The notes: generated by a model not told the origin, from the sequence alone. A stretch of DNA of 64,000 nt from Oryzias latipes (GCF_002234675.1 NC_019879.2:23741855-23805854), one strand, 5' to 3'. Numbered from the stretch's first letter, positions 1-13,630 are shown. Numbers and translations are program-made.

Positions 1-979
<979 letters not shown>

Positions 980-1111
980 AATACACGATATATGGTAATA
1001 TTTTCCTCTGACCTGCTTAAAAACTGCAAAGGTCCCCCTCTGCAGCAAAAACCCACCCATGGTGGCAAAAATGCCTTCAGGTCCCTGAAAGTGTGCTGTA
1101 GTCTTAGGTGG

Positions 1112-1151
1112 TCACAGCATTAGGACCTGGTTTTAGGTCCCAATGCTGTGA
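1112..1151. repeat. small near-perfect hairpin
   Basis: The 17-base arms 1112-1128 and 1135-1151 are complementary at 16 of 17 positions, and the one mismatch can pair as G:T. The loop is 6 bases. It lies 13 bases before the TTAA of the adjacent MITE. It is shorter than a typical miRNA precursor, and its function is unknown. Confidence 0.6.
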
Positions 1152-1168
1152 GCTGGAGCCATCTTTAA

Positions 1169-1373
1169 CCCTTGTGCTGTCTTAGATGACCCCACCCTTA
1201 CATTGACGTGTTCTCCCTACCATGACAAAGGTGGATAAAGGTGGAAAGATTTCATGTAATCCATGGACACCAGTGAAGATCACAAATCATTGAAGAAAAA
1301 AGTTTCAGAGCACTGTCTAGTGGGTCTAGATGACCCAACTCCCAATGGTAAAGTGCCTAGGATAGCACAAGGG
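1169..1373. mobile_element. piggyBac-like MITE, copy 1
   Basis: A 205 bp element that begins CCCTTGTGCT and ends AGCACAAGGG, so the ends are inverted repeats. It is flanked by TTAA at 1165-1168 and 1374-1377. TTAA target duplication with a CCC..GGG terminus is the signature of the piggyBac superfamily. The element has no transposase ORF and is non-autonomous. Related copies lie at 18374-18575 and 44287-44503. Confidence 0.8.
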
Positions 1374-1377
1374 TTAA

Positions 1378-2560
1378 TCAGGTGCCTTCCCGAGATGTCC
1401 TGTTAAATTTAGGTCTGGCAGCACTTTTACAACACTTTCATTTTGCTTTTGTGTTTGTCAAGTCTTTTCGGAACCCGTTTTTACATTGTGTTAGGGGGGC
1501 ATCATGTTTTGGATAATACTATTTCCATGAAATGTTTAAAAATATCATCTGTAACAATGATTTTGGAAGGTGCTATGCATCAAGCATACGTCCACATAGA
1601 TTCACTTTTCATTCTTTTTGTAGTGCATCCTGATCCAACTGCCATAAAGTTAATCCTGGCCATTGTTCCTCGGTATTCTTGATTTGGACCACTTTTGGTA
1701 GATAAGGACCACTGAACAACAAACAAGTATCATTCCTAAGTAATTTGAGTTTTTCTTTTTTTCTTTTTTTAAACTTGCTTAGATTATTTCATTTTCCTCT
1801 TTTCCCTGATTTTAACATGTCTGCCGTGTGTCATAAATCAGGAACTAACAGAACAGTTATGAACAAATAACTAATGGTATCCCATCAATTTTTATGCTGC
1901 CAGATGGTGAAACTAGGTTTTGTAAGCTCCCAGAAAACTTGGATGAATGGACAATTGGGGGTTGGAGGCTGAACACAGACAGACCTTGGTTACGCCTTCA
2001 TTGCACAAAAGCAGCCATAATTGTTTCATTCTGGACAGTAGTCCTTAATTACTGATCAGTTCTTTTTTCTTTTGCATCGAGTACATGCAGCTTTGAGACA
2101 CTAAAGTTTGGGTAAAACCAACCATTCATGGTCAGCAGATCTTAGCTTTATGTCAGCGGAATATCTGTATTTTACCAGTTTTAAAATGTGTTTTTTGTAG
2201 TATTTTGTAGTGTTACTGCTCCTGAAGTTGAATTACATTATTGGAAAAATCTACCAGAAAATCAAGTCGCTGTCAGTAATTTCAATTTGAAGAAAAACTA
2301 AAAAATACCACAACTTAACTGCAGCATCATCTGTCTCTAGAGTCACACAGATGGTACCCGGTTCTGTCTCATCCTTTTAAAGCAACAACTGCTACCTCAA
2401 ATTCACTTCTGAAACTAACTTCAGAGGCAGGTCAAAGACTGAGTGAAATATTACACTATTGGAGATGAGTCTTTTCACTCAGCACAGTATGGTTCAGAGT
2501 TACAAATGGAGGTACTGGATCAGCTGCAGGTAAGGGGTAAAAAACTAAAGAATCATATGA
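1378..2560. other. non-coding, nothing recognised
   Basis: This stretch lies between the TTAA MITE and the LINE fragment. It holds only short unsupported ORFs, and I recognise no gene, RNA or repeat boundary in it. Confidence 0.45.
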
Positions 2561-2579
2561 TAACTTTTATGGGAGAACA

Positions 2580-4445
2580 AACCCCTTTGGTGGTTGGGAA
2601 ACCCTTCCAAAAGATAGTCCTCTGCCTCCTTCCTTGCAGCTAGCATACAGTCTCAGGGTGCTGGATTTGGGATGGAACCCTCCATGCATGGTGAGAATCT
2701 TTCGTGTTTTAACATCCGTGGTCTGTATCTCTTCCTTTGGCCATCTTATTATTCCTGCAGGGTATCTGATAACTGGCAGTGCGTAGCTGTTTATTGCCCG
2801 GGTCTTATTTTTGCCATTGAGCTGTCTTCTCAGGACTTGCCTTACTTGTTGGAGGTATTTAGCTGTTGCAGCTTTCCTTGTTGCCTGCTCCAGGTTGCCA
2901 TTTGCCTGCGGAATTCCAAGGTACTTGTAACTGTCCTCGATGTCTGCTATTGTTCCTTCTGGGAGTGAGACCCCTCCTGTGTGGACTAACTTGCCTCTCT
3001 TTGTCACCATCCGGCTGCATTTCTCGAGCCCAAATGACATCCCAATGTCAGTACTGTAGATCCTGGTGGTGTGGATCAGGGAATCAATGTCGCGCTCGCT
3101 CTTAGCATATAGCTTGATGTCATACATGTTTCTGAATCGGTATCCATGGCCAGTATTGTTGATTATTTGGCTGAGGGGGTTCAGACCTATGCAGAACAGT
3201 AGTGGGGACAGAGCATCACCTTGGTATATCCCACATTTGATGGACACTTGTGCAAGTGGCTTCCCATTGGCTTCAAGGGTGATTTTCCACAGCTTCATTG
3301 AGTTTCATATGTAGGCTCTTAGAGTCCTGTTGATGTTGTACAGCTTCAAGCATTCAGGGATCCATGTGTGTGGCATTGAGTCATAGGCCTTTCTTGTAAT
3401 CAATCCAGGCTGTGCACAGGTTGGTGTGTCGTGACTTGCAGTCTTGAGCGACTGTTCTGTCGACCAGGAGTTGGTGTTTGGCTCCTCTGGAGTCTCTACC
3501 AATGCCCTTCTGTATGTTACCCATGAATTGATTCATGTGCCTATTTATCTTGGTTGTAATGATGCCTGACATGAGCTTCCATGTTGGGGAGAGACAGGTT
3601 ATTGGCCGGTAGTTGGATGGGACTGCACCCTTTGAGGGATCCTTCTGGATCAGGATCGTTCACTCTTCCGTTAGCCATTCGGGGTGAGTCTTATCTCTTA
3701 GCAGCTGGTTCATTTGTGATGCCAGGCGCTCGTGGAGTGCGGTAAGCTTCTTTAGCCAGTAGGCATGTATCATGTCAGGGCCCGGTGCTGTCCAGTTCTT
3801 CATACCTGAGACTCTTTCTTGGATGTCTGCCACTGTGATGGTTACTGGATTCTGTTCAGGGAGGTTGCTATGTTCTTTTCTCAGAGAGACCAGCCACTGG
3901 GCATTGCTGTTATGTGCTGTCTCTTTCTCCCATATACTTTTCCAGTACTGTTCAGTTTCTAGCCTTGGTGGGTCTGCTCGGCTGTTTTGACCTTGCCACT
4001 GAGCGTACACTTTTGCAGGTTGAGTTGTGGAGAGCCTGTTTATTCGTCTGGCTTCATTGTCTCTTGTGTACCTCTTTAGGCAGCTGCTCAAGGCTAGGAG
4101 CCTTTGTTTAGCAATTTCTAGTGCTTCAGGTATGGGCATCTGGCTGTATCTCTTAGGTACTTGCTTTCTCATTGTACCTCTTTGAGCCTCTGTCAGCTTA
4201 CTCACATCCTTCCGAGTTGCCTTGACTTTGGCCTCTAACCGTTCCTTCCATGGTAGGTACTGTTTTCTTCCATTTTTGCTCTTATAGCCAAGCATCTCAA
4301 GGATCACTGCTGCTGAAGTGTAAACCAGTTCATTGGTTTCTGTGATGGTTGTGGTAGGAATTGCCCTCAATGCTTCATTCACAGTTTCCAGTAGACTTTC
4401 AGGCGGTACATCACTTAACCGTTGTAGTTGGTGTCGGGGTTGCCT
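2580..4445 (-). pseudogene. R4/Dong-like LINE, RT part, inverted and broken
   Basis: This is the central and reverse-transcriptase part of a non-LTR retrotransposon on the minus strand. It covers the linker (4445-3660), the fingers/palm region (about 3570-3305) and the palm and thumb (3298-2580). Recognisable pieces are APGPD, a KAYDS palm segment and GDALSPLLF. I assign it to the R4/Dong (Rex6-like) group from memory of fish RT proteins, so the clade is tentative. The copy is dead. There is an in-frame TGA near 3302, frame changes between 3660 and 3572 and near 3400, and a deletion at about 3130 that removes the segment carrying the YxDD catalytic motif, leaving MYD. Similarity stops near 2580 after GGRGL, so the C-terminal part is missing here. 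Part of it may lie in the opposite orientation at 6250-6480. Confidence 0.75.
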
Positions 4446-5542
4446 AGTGTTCCTAGTAATAACATATCTTATCAGTAATAACATATCTTATCACAACTAT
4501 GCAGATGATACTCAGATCTATGTGTCACTGACAACAGGTGAAAATGGGCCGGTGGATTCTCTCAACCACTGCCTCCAACAGATCAGCGCGTGGATGCAGA
4601 ACAACTTTCTCCAGCTAAACTCAGACAAGACCGAAGTTATTGTTTTTGGCCCACAGAAACAAAGAGAAATTGTCAGCAGCTACCTTCATTCTCTGTCTCT
4701 TAAACCCTCAAATCAAGTCAGAAATCTAGGGGTAATCATGGACTCTGACTTGAACTTTAACAGCCATATCAAGTCAGTAACATCAGCGGCATTTTACCAC
4801 CTGAAAAACATTGCCAAAATCAAAAACATAATCTCAAAGCGAGACCTGGAGATACTTATCCATGCATTTGTCTCCAGTAGGTTAGACTACTGTAACGGCC
4901 TGCTCACCGGCCTGTCCAAACGAGCTGTAAAACAGCTTCAGTACATCCAGAATGCTGCTGCTCGAGTCCTGACCAAAACCAGGAAGTATGATCACATTAG
5001 TCCTGTGCTCAGGTCTTTGCACTGGCTCCCTGTACCTCAAAGAATAGACTTCAAAGCAGCTCTGCTTGTGTACAAGTCTCTCCATGGCCACGCACCAAAG
5101 TACATCTCTGACATGTTAGTGCCATATGAACCATCTCGTACTCTGAGGACCTCAGGGACCGGCCTCCTGTTGATTCCCAGAGTCAGAACTAAACAAGGGG
5201 AATCAGCGTTTCAATATTCTGCAACTAAAATCTGGAACAGCCTCCCTGAAGGCGTAAGACAGGCCTCTTCTGTGTTCATGTTCAAATCTAGACTTAAAAC
5301 ATTTCTGTTTAGCCGTGTATATGACTGAAAGGTCCTATCTGCACCTTTCTTTCCTTCCTTTCTTTTTAAATCTTTTTTTTTTTCCTTTTCTTTTAAAGTA
5401 AATTTTATGTTGATTATTTCTATGATGTATTGTGATTTTAATGCATTTTTCTGTTTTGTGAAGCACCTTGAATTACTTTGTGTACGAATTGTGCTATACA
5501 AATAAACTTGCCTTGCCTTGCCTTGCCTTGCCTTGCCTTGCC
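4446..5542 (+). mobile_element. L2-like LINE, 5'-truncated, nested in the R4/Dong copy
   Basis: A plus-strand reading frame of about 280 codons (4482-5328) starts just before the catalytic YADDTQ motif of a reverse transcriptase. It continues through the thumb and C-terminal region (LRSLHWLPV, LVYKSLHG, WNSLP) to a natural stop. The type resembles fish L2-clade LINEs. The missing 5' part is normal for LINE insertion. The 3' UTR ends with AATAAA and a (CCTTG)n tail at 5507-5542. A 19-base tandem duplication (4455-4473 and 4474-4492) marks the 5' junction. The frame is intact, so the insertion looks younger than its host LINE. The reading frame of the host LINE resumes on the other side. Confidence 0.8.
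5507..5542. repeat. (CCTTG)n tail of the L2-like LINE
   Basis: About seven CCTTG units follow the AATAAA of the L2-like LINE. LINEs of this group often end in short tandem repeats instead of poly(A). The interrupted host LINE appears to have had TTGCC-type sequence at the site already. Confidence 0.8.
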
Positions 5543-6237
5543 ATTGTAGACATGATCTTGTCTTTGAGGTCAGTTGCTGCCTCGCTCAGCGTTATTGTGT
5601 TTGTTGGGCCTGTGTACCCAATCTCAGGGTGGGAGTGTGGCATAACCTCCTCTCTGACCTGTTGTTCTGGCTCTCCCATGGCATTGTATTGTATCGCTTC
5701 AATCTCAAGTTGTGATAGGAGTTGCCGTTTGTGGATGTTAGAGCACTGGGCTACCAGTTGTTTGGCAGTTAGCCTTGATTGTGAGTTTTGAAGTATCCAT
5801 TCATTCCACATTCTCTGCATGTAACTCCTCTGGGTGGGATTACTTGAGTAGTAGCATTCTAACAGAACCTTGTTCTCACATCTAGTCCATTTCCGTCTTG
5901 TTCCAGTAGCCCACTTTCCATCAGGGTGCTCTGGTCCCTCAGCACCTGACGCAGACCTTGTTTGGCCGGGCGACGTCTGAGCCGACATGACATGTGTGCT
6001 AAAGCAATGTAGTCCTTGCCATCCAGCAGTAGTGTAGGCCATAAAAAAACACAACTTCTTTGTTGCCCAAGGACTACAAATCCCAAAGTAATGGTAGAAC
6101 GCTCCCCCCTTGGCGGTGGAAAACGACTGCACTACAATCCTGTGGGGCTTCCAGAAACAAACCGATGAGAAGATGATGCTACCAACCAGACATAATAACA
6201 GTGCACAAACCCCAGAAGAAGATGATCGCTGTAGCAA
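5543..6237 (-). pseudogene. R4/Dong-like LINE, N-terminal part
   Basis: The minus-strand ORF from about 6237 down to 5543 encodes the N-terminal part of the same LINE. It includes a basic/aromatic segment (RRKWTRCENKVLL, YMQRMWNEW) and an LTAKQLVAQC segment, as expected upstream of the RT. The open frame stops where the L2-like LINE was inserted and continues in register at 4445. The element 5' end cannot be placed exactly. The first ~60 residues of the ORF look like UTR translation. Confidence 0.65.
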
Positions 6238-6244
6238 TTTCTAA

Positions 6245-6515
6245 CAATGGGAACATCAGAAGAAGAAACAAAAGAGATATCAAGGGGCTTTTAGAGAAGC
6301 TAGAAAAGATGCAAGAGATAAAAGCAAAGGTGATCTCTGTAGTAAATGTAGTACTTGGGCTGTAACCCCTTCAAGCTGGAAGACTGGCTCCAGAACCTAC
6401 ATTCGCAGGTCTTTGGCAGAGGTGGGGATGGATGACAGCCTACAGGGTCAAGTGAAGGATGACTACATGCACATATAAAAAAAAAAACCTATCTATCTAT
6501 CTATATATGTATATC
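6245..6515 (+). mobile_element. R4/Dong-like LINE 3' end, opposite orientation
   Basis: On the plus strand, 6255-6400 resembles the 3'-terminal coding part of R4/Dong-type fish LINEs, around the segment reading roughly YQGL..LEKM..KAKV followed by a GCTGTAACCCC stretch. An A-rich run and (TATC)n repeat at 6478-6510 follow, as a retrotransposon tail would. It joins the N-terminal part of the inverted LINE directly. The match is from memory and has frameshifts. Confidence 0.45.
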
Positions 6516-9500
6516 ATTTGTGTTTTTCTTATCTTGTTGTTTTCCTTTCTATTTGACAATTTGCTGATAATTTCACAGTGAATAATGAATAATGGTGAGG
6601 CTAAAGCATGATGCAGAAAAGTTGAAAATGTCCCTTTGCCTGGCAGTAGAGACTGGATTAATCTCTCCTTTTCAGGTACGGCGCTTTTTCAGGCATCGAA
6701 GCAGAGCAGTTTATCTATGCTTGCTGTCAAATAGAAGCCAAGCGTTTGGTTGGGCGGACAAATAATCAGTGTAATAAATCATCCATTTTTCTGTGTAGTC
6801 GAGCATCAGAGAAGCTATAGCACCGACAAGCTGCTTGAAGTTTAGGCACTTTCATTACACACATGTCAACAACACGCCCAAAGTTTAATGGTCATGCTGT
6901 AAACTCCGGGGCAAATTTTTTCACACTTCATGTAGCAAAATGAAAGGCTTTTTTTTTCCTAAGAAGATTATTTGCCAGCCAGCGATGCAACATACATCAC
7001 TTCATTTTTCTGTAATCCAGAATGTCTTCACTGTGCCCATGTGTTTGGGGGAGAAAGGGTGTCGCGTTTAATTAGCAAAATCTCACTGCAAACGTGGACA
7101 CCTTGTTGACACATCCATTCCGCATGAGCTGCTGCTGATTTTTTTTAAATGCAATTTACATAATTATACCTCATTCAGCCCTGTGAAGTGCATGCCTCGA
7201 ACATCATGTTGCTCACAGCAAAGCAACATGAGAAAATGCAACAATTATAATGCTAACGACGAGCGAATTCTACGTGTTAAAGCTGCTTCTTCCATCTGCA
7301 CCATAGGAGACATAAGGGCCGAGCTGCAACACAAATAACATGCACTCTCAAATACGGGCTAACACATGCAATAACAACACTTTGCTGTGAAATAAAGAGT
7401 CTCACTGCTTGTGAAAGATGACCTACATTTCCAAAAATGCTTTGCAATTTCTGTACACATTTTTGCACGATCTAATTCCATAATGCCAAAATCTAAATCT
7501 TCATTTATATGCATGGCATTGGCCTGTTACCAATGCGTAAAGTCAAGCAGCAGCTATTTTCCCCACAGAACAATAAAGCATGACAGCCTGAATTGCCAGA
7601 ACATCCTGTCAGAGGGCTTTTCCAATGCTCCCAGAACTGAATTTCCACCTGAATCACGCCTTGTTCATCTAATAACTTTGTTTATGTCTGCAGTGGGACA
7701 CATCTGGAGAGATGCCACGAACATCCGGATACAGCTCTCATTCCAAACATAAAGAATAGAGTGGAGTTTTCAACTGCCTTATTGTCTCCAGACCCAAGGA
7801 GAAGAATCAATAAAATATAACATTGGCTTCTTTTCTGAGTTTAAGACTTCCAGAGGGGTTTGAAGCCCTTGTGTGACGTTGCTGGCTTTCTTCTCGTTTA
7901 TGAAAAAAGCACTCGAGCTTTGGTTTGATGCTTGAATTAATCAGCAGAGACCATCTCCAGAACAAAAAGATCTGATGTTGCCTGTGGGAATCTGCAGCCG
8001 TTTGAGATTTCACAGCCTGCATTTAAAATCTTGTTTTGAGGAATGCATCTCAACGGCTCGTAATAAGCTTCGACAATCCATAGTGCCTTTCATTTGGGGC
8101 TCACAAAACACAAACCGTCTTTTTTTTTTCTGTTGTTGTCTTCTTTTCACCCCAAATTCTCAATGTCTTCATCAATGCCCTGATTGAGTCAAACTGATTG
8201 ACTTGAAAGACTTGTTGAAAATTCTCGTTGACTCAAATAACCTTGCTGCATTGTGTTTAAAACACCACTTGCATGTGGGGCTTAAAATTCTTCTGATGTG
8301 TGTCACATCTTGCAACACAATGGGGCAATTACACCCAACAAGGTCAACATGTAGACACTGATGGAATACAAAGGATCCAGATAAATGGAGAGACTGTGAC
8401 CTCATTACCACTTCATCTCAGTGGTAATAGGAATCCTCAAAAAACAGAAAAGAAAGGTTATTGCCTGGTAGTCTTTTATTTCTTGTAGAAGGCTCTGATA
8501 ATTGTAACTTTATACTCATTTTGGGATATTTTCACAGAACACAGTGAAATAAAATGTATTTATTAATTCTTTCATGTCCAGTGGCAGTGCTAGAACATTT
8601 TATATGGAGGCAGGAGGGGGCCAGAAGAATTGGAAGACGGCCATTACAAATGAAAAGTATATGTTTCAAACTGTTTTAGTATTGATATAAATATTAAATA
8701 TGTTTTTGTAGCTAAAGTACAATGGTCACAGAAGCTTGTATCGATGATTTCTCATTCTTTGTCAATAATGATTAAAAAAATTACCCCCCCTGTAGCTCCG
8801 CCTCTGTTCATGTGGACAAAAAAATCTAAAAAATGCCATCAGCGAGTGTGTAGATGGATTTTCTTTAGGCAGAAGTCACTAAAAATATTTTCTATCCTTA
8901 CCTTTACAGTGTTGTGCAATAGCAAGCTAAGTGGAAGTTGACAGCTGAACAGAAAGAGTCATTTCTTTAAGAAGGGAATCAGATTGACACCCTCCCTCCT
9001 CCCGAAACAGTGGGGGGGGGGGGGGGGGCAGAGACACATCCAGAGAGGGGGAACAAAGTTTTTCTGCTGAAACACACAGAGTTCTTTAAAGCGAATAATA
9101 CAAAGCTCTACTGAGCTCCGCTACATTTTAATTCCCCCCTTATTTCTCATCTTTGCAAAAGTATGCAAAGCTAAATGTCTTGCACAAATTCCAACTACCA
9201 GTGCATTTCTGCAGCCACATTGTAGACCAGGGTGATTATAGAACTTAAAATGCAAAGACATCCCGTGAAACTGAATGCATTTACAATCCCATTAAATATG
9301 GAATTGTGTCTGTGGGCCAACGGTAAATTTGAAATATCTTTCCCTGCCACAATTTCTTTTCTCATACATTTTCTGTTTGCCGCCCGCTTCCCTTACTTTC
9401 TCTGGGAATGTGTTTGAGGCTGTGAATAATTTGCCTGTAAGTTTAATGGAAGTAGCTCTGGCTGGCATAATTATATAACATTAATCACAAAATGCGGACA

Positions 9501-10480
9501 TTTGTTGGGACCGATAACTCTGACAGTTGATAGCTTTTACTGCGAAAGAAAATAGTTTTAAATTGCCATGCGCCGAGATTTAAAATCAGGCATCAAAATA
9601 ATGTGGCTCTGCAACGCCTAGCTTTCCTCCTGACTAGGAGGCGACCTTGAACTAAAGTGTAAAAAATATAATTTGCAAATATATACCTGAATAAATTAAA
9701 AACTTTAAAAAAAATGCTCCCCACATTGAAAAAAACCCACCTAATCAACAACCTTTCTTGGACATTTCTACAATCTAAAGTCACACTAACTTCTCCGTGT
9801 CCCAGTTCAAACTCACGCTGCTTTGTTGTATCATAATCCATCTATCAAAACCGTCATTTGACCTGGTTTAATGTAACCCAAGGAGAGTCGCCCACGCTGA
9901 ATCTGCGAATACCTTTGTTCTCATTAAAGTAAAACTCAGCCTGCAGAGCATGCAGCTTGGCTCTGAAATGAAAAGAAAATATATGTGTGCCAGGAAGCGC
10001 AAGGAATTATTTCTATTATTATTTCTTGCCTTATTTTGAACACAAGGTGTTTTTTACAGTTTAATGTTTTTACCCACAAAACATGATTAAACCTTAGCTT
10101 TATTTTTTGCTGAAAGAGTAAAGAGGTATGTCAATATTTACTCTTGCAAGTATTTTTTTTTTCTTTAAAACTAGGCTAATTAAGTATTTGCATTAAAAAA
10201 AACATTTACAAACTATAAAACTGAGTTTCCTTTGGCTGCACAGAGAAAGACAAATAAGAAAAAAAAATTAAGCGCCCCATGGGACTGTGAAGAAAACATT
10301 TGCAAATGCAGGATTCATTAAAATGCAGAAAAACTTTTCTCAAAAAAGTTTGTTTAATGATCAATTGACAAGACCAAGATTGTGTAAATCTCATGAAAAT
10401 CCATCTAACATCCACAAGGTTTCATCAAGCACTTCATCATAAATATTAAGTTATTTAAAGAAGAGAACTACTGTCTTTAT
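6516..10480. other. non-coding, no gene seen
   Basis: About 4 kb without a supportable gene, RNA or complete repeat. The ORFs are under 120 codons and lack domains or convincing splice sites. A 17-base poly-G run is present at 9012-9028. Parts may be conserved regulatory DNA, but that needs alignment. Confidence 0.45.
9012..9028. repeat. poly-G run
   Basis: Seventeen consecutive G residues on the plus strand. It is long enough to form a G-quadruplex and to be prone to sequencing length errors. Confidence 0.9.
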
Positions 10481-10499
10481 CACAAAAATCAAGAGCATG

Positions 10500-10720
10500 T
10501 GGGCAACTGTTGGTGAGAAATCTGCCAGCTGGAAGGTCACAGATTTGAACCGCGACTTCCTCAGCCCAAAGTTGTCCTTGGCCACGACACTGAAGCCCTC
10601 ATCCTCAGTGATGCATTCATCAGTCTGTGTATAATAAAAAGAAGGCCATGTGCACAAAGCTGTACATAGCTTGGAATGGCTGAATAGGACTTATTGTATA
10701 AGCCACCTTGAGTAAATAGG
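10500..10720 (+). repeat. degraded tRNA-like SINE (probable)
   Basis: It contains a B-box-like stretch (AGATTTGAACC at about 10537) followed by GTCCTTGGCCACGACACTGA. That order of tRNA-related head and body is typical of teleost SINEs and also occurs in the clearer copy at 13640-13915. It is diverged and its boundaries are approximate. Confidence 0.4.
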
Positions 10721-13630
10721 ACTCTGTGTTCTAAATACATCTTTTAAGAATTTTGAAGAAAAATAAAATCCTGGGCTTTCATGTTGTTTGAGTGCCTTGT
10801 CACAAGCCTTTGACTGAAAAGAGATGTTTTTCTACATTTAAAGATAAACTTTAAAAAAACTTAGTGGGTTAAAGGGAATATGGATATACCATGAAAAATC
10901 ATGTATGGAGATAAAAAAAATAGATTTTCACTCTTTACCCTTTAAAGTTATGATTAAAACTTCTTAACACCACTGTACAGTTTTCACACATTATCTTAAT
11001 TATTAACATGAAGGCAAAGCGCAGTAACTTCTTTCAAAACAACCTTTGTAAAGCTCATTACAACAATTAGTCTTTGAAAAAAAAAAAGATGTGCAAATCA
11101 AAGCAACAAAAAGCCAAAGCAGAGTTTAAAATACAGTCAAACACATTTTTAAAAAGTTGGGGGGAAAAGAAATTCTCGATAATGGAATTGATATTGGAAA
11201 ATACCATTTAGATTGGGACATTGTAGGTTTTTTACGATTTGATCACGATTGTACCATTCTACAATTGTTTCAAAATGAAAAGGAAATCAAAACAATCTTG
11301 GAAATTACCATTTGGATTGAGACACTGTCTTTTTATTTTACTATATCATAAATGTGACCATGTGTCATCCCAGCGGACAATACATGTGATGGCAGCAAAA
11401 AATGATCAAGCCTTCGTCCCAGTCCAATGTGTGAAAAGACATGTGACCAGACAGTGTGCTAGATTGTTCCAATAATGTCATCAGTATGTGGAATAGCATC
11501 AGTGGACTGAACTTTAGGAAAATAAAACGTGAATGGATTTGCCAACAGTTCTTATTTATTTGTTTGTACGCATATTTAATTTACACTCGATTATCTTGCA
11601 ACAATCACAAGTAATCTGGAAAACTTCATCTGCACTGTTCAGTACCCAGGGATGTATCTCTGAATCACACTGGTTGAAGTTTTGGCTAAGGATGTCCTGG
11701 ATCACCTTTAGGTCAGTGAATGGGATCGTTAAAAATGAACTAATATCTAGTGTAAATCAGCAACCACCAATTAGTATATAAATTGAATTGCTGTTAAAAT
11801 GAATTGTTACACTCCTAATTTATATCATGCAGAATGCTTTTTTTGCACGTATTTTCTCTGTAATTTGTTTCATAACATCAAAAATGACTGGAAATTTGAT
11901 TTTAGCTCTAATAAACTCATTACAGTTTCATACTGTTTTACTTACTGACCTTTGCCGTCAAATTATCTGGTCATGTAGTTATTTATAATAAAAAACACTC
12001 AGAATCAGGTAAAGAGTGACAATTTTATTGTGGAAATAATTTATTGTTGTCTTCTTTTTAAGAAAAAGACTGTAAAATGACGGGTGTTTCAGTGATCCAC
12101 AGAAAGAGCTCTATTGCTTACCAACTTGTCTAATTCCTCTTCAAATCAATTTATTAAACCAGATTAAAGACACAAAGACTTAATTGGTGTGTTTCACTAA
12201 AAGAGTATGACTTATTTTCATTTAGAATATTCTAAATCTAACAATGTTTCAATTGCTAAATTGGTAGATTTAATTGCATCTAACAGTGTTCTGGTTTTGT
12301 TTTAAGGGAAGATGTTGTTTCTCTCAATTACAAGTGGAAAAATGAGAAACAAAATAAACCAAAAAAAGAGTTGGAGCTTTTACAATGAATATATTGTGTT
12401 TATCTGAAAATATTACAAAAGATGAAACGCATGGACACATAAATGTTGAGAAAGGAAAAGCCCATTAAGATGAACTCAAAACTGTCCTCATTTTTACTGC
12501 TGTATCTGGCAGTTTTGGAATTGTAAAGTGCTGAAGCTCCAGCTGAACCCAGATTTGCTCTATTTTTTATCCCTGATCTGTGTGAACTAATTAATTGTGA
12601 CTGTGTGTTTACAGAGCTTCCAAAATCATTTTATGGAGATGTGTATGTACGAGTAATGCATGTGTGTGTCCTTTGGTACACACAACAGAGCAACAAGCGT
12701 TGTTGAATTGTGTAAATTGTGTTTATATTCCAGATTAACTGTATTTACACTTAACACAATTTCCAAGTTATCGAACACCATATTACATTATTCTATCTTG
12801 TGTCATACTTGTGCAAAGACGATTCAATGTAACAGTCATTTTACTGTTGCGTCATTTTGTTGTGTTAATGATAGGTTTGTGTTTTTTCTATAGATGCAGA
12901 TGCAGATTACCCATGCACATTTCTAAAAAAAATAAAATAATGGGTGCATTGGAATGTGTCAGTGGAATAAATGTAAAGATGTAAGGGTTTTTATGGAGAC
13001 AAAAAAGTATCTCTGGATTTGTGTGTGCTTAATTCTTGATTTGTAACTCATACAGTACATTTAGTTTGTAACACTCGAATGTCGAAAAATACAAATTACA
13101 ATTTATGTACACACAACTTGAAATTGCAACAGCTGAAAATTGAGCATGAATTAAAAATGGCTCCTACACGTACAGATCCTTAAATGGTGCACACCAACCG
13201 CACACCAACCGCCTGATACACACACAGAAAACTGTACAAAAAAGTACAACTACTTACACATCTACAGATTTGTGTTAAAGTGGTGCGTTCAAATTCTGAT
13301 AGAATGCTGGGTCATCAGAGATTTCTCATCAGCCGCGTTGAACTTAGATTGTGAAAAATATTGTAAAAACCTGACATTTTTTCCACTTTCTTAAACAGAT
13401 ATGCCCAAAGATTAAAAAATAAATTACAATCTAAAAATGCGTTTTGAAAACACTCATCACAAATCAGGAATCATGCAAACACAAATCTGGTGAGACTATT
13501 TTCTCTCCCTATTTTATAAATATATACATAGGTCATCATGCTTGGAAATGTTTCAAGTTGTACCCTTGTGGTTAAATATAAGTCATTGTTTACTTGTTTT
13601 CATATTTCATGGCCAACAGGTAAAAATCTG
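10721..13630. other. non-coding AT-rich DNA
   Basis: I see no gene. An imperfect direct repeat pairs 11196-11223 with 11300-11327 (a shared core ACCATTT.GATTG.GACA). The rest is AT-rich with short unsupported ORFs. Confidence 0.4.
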
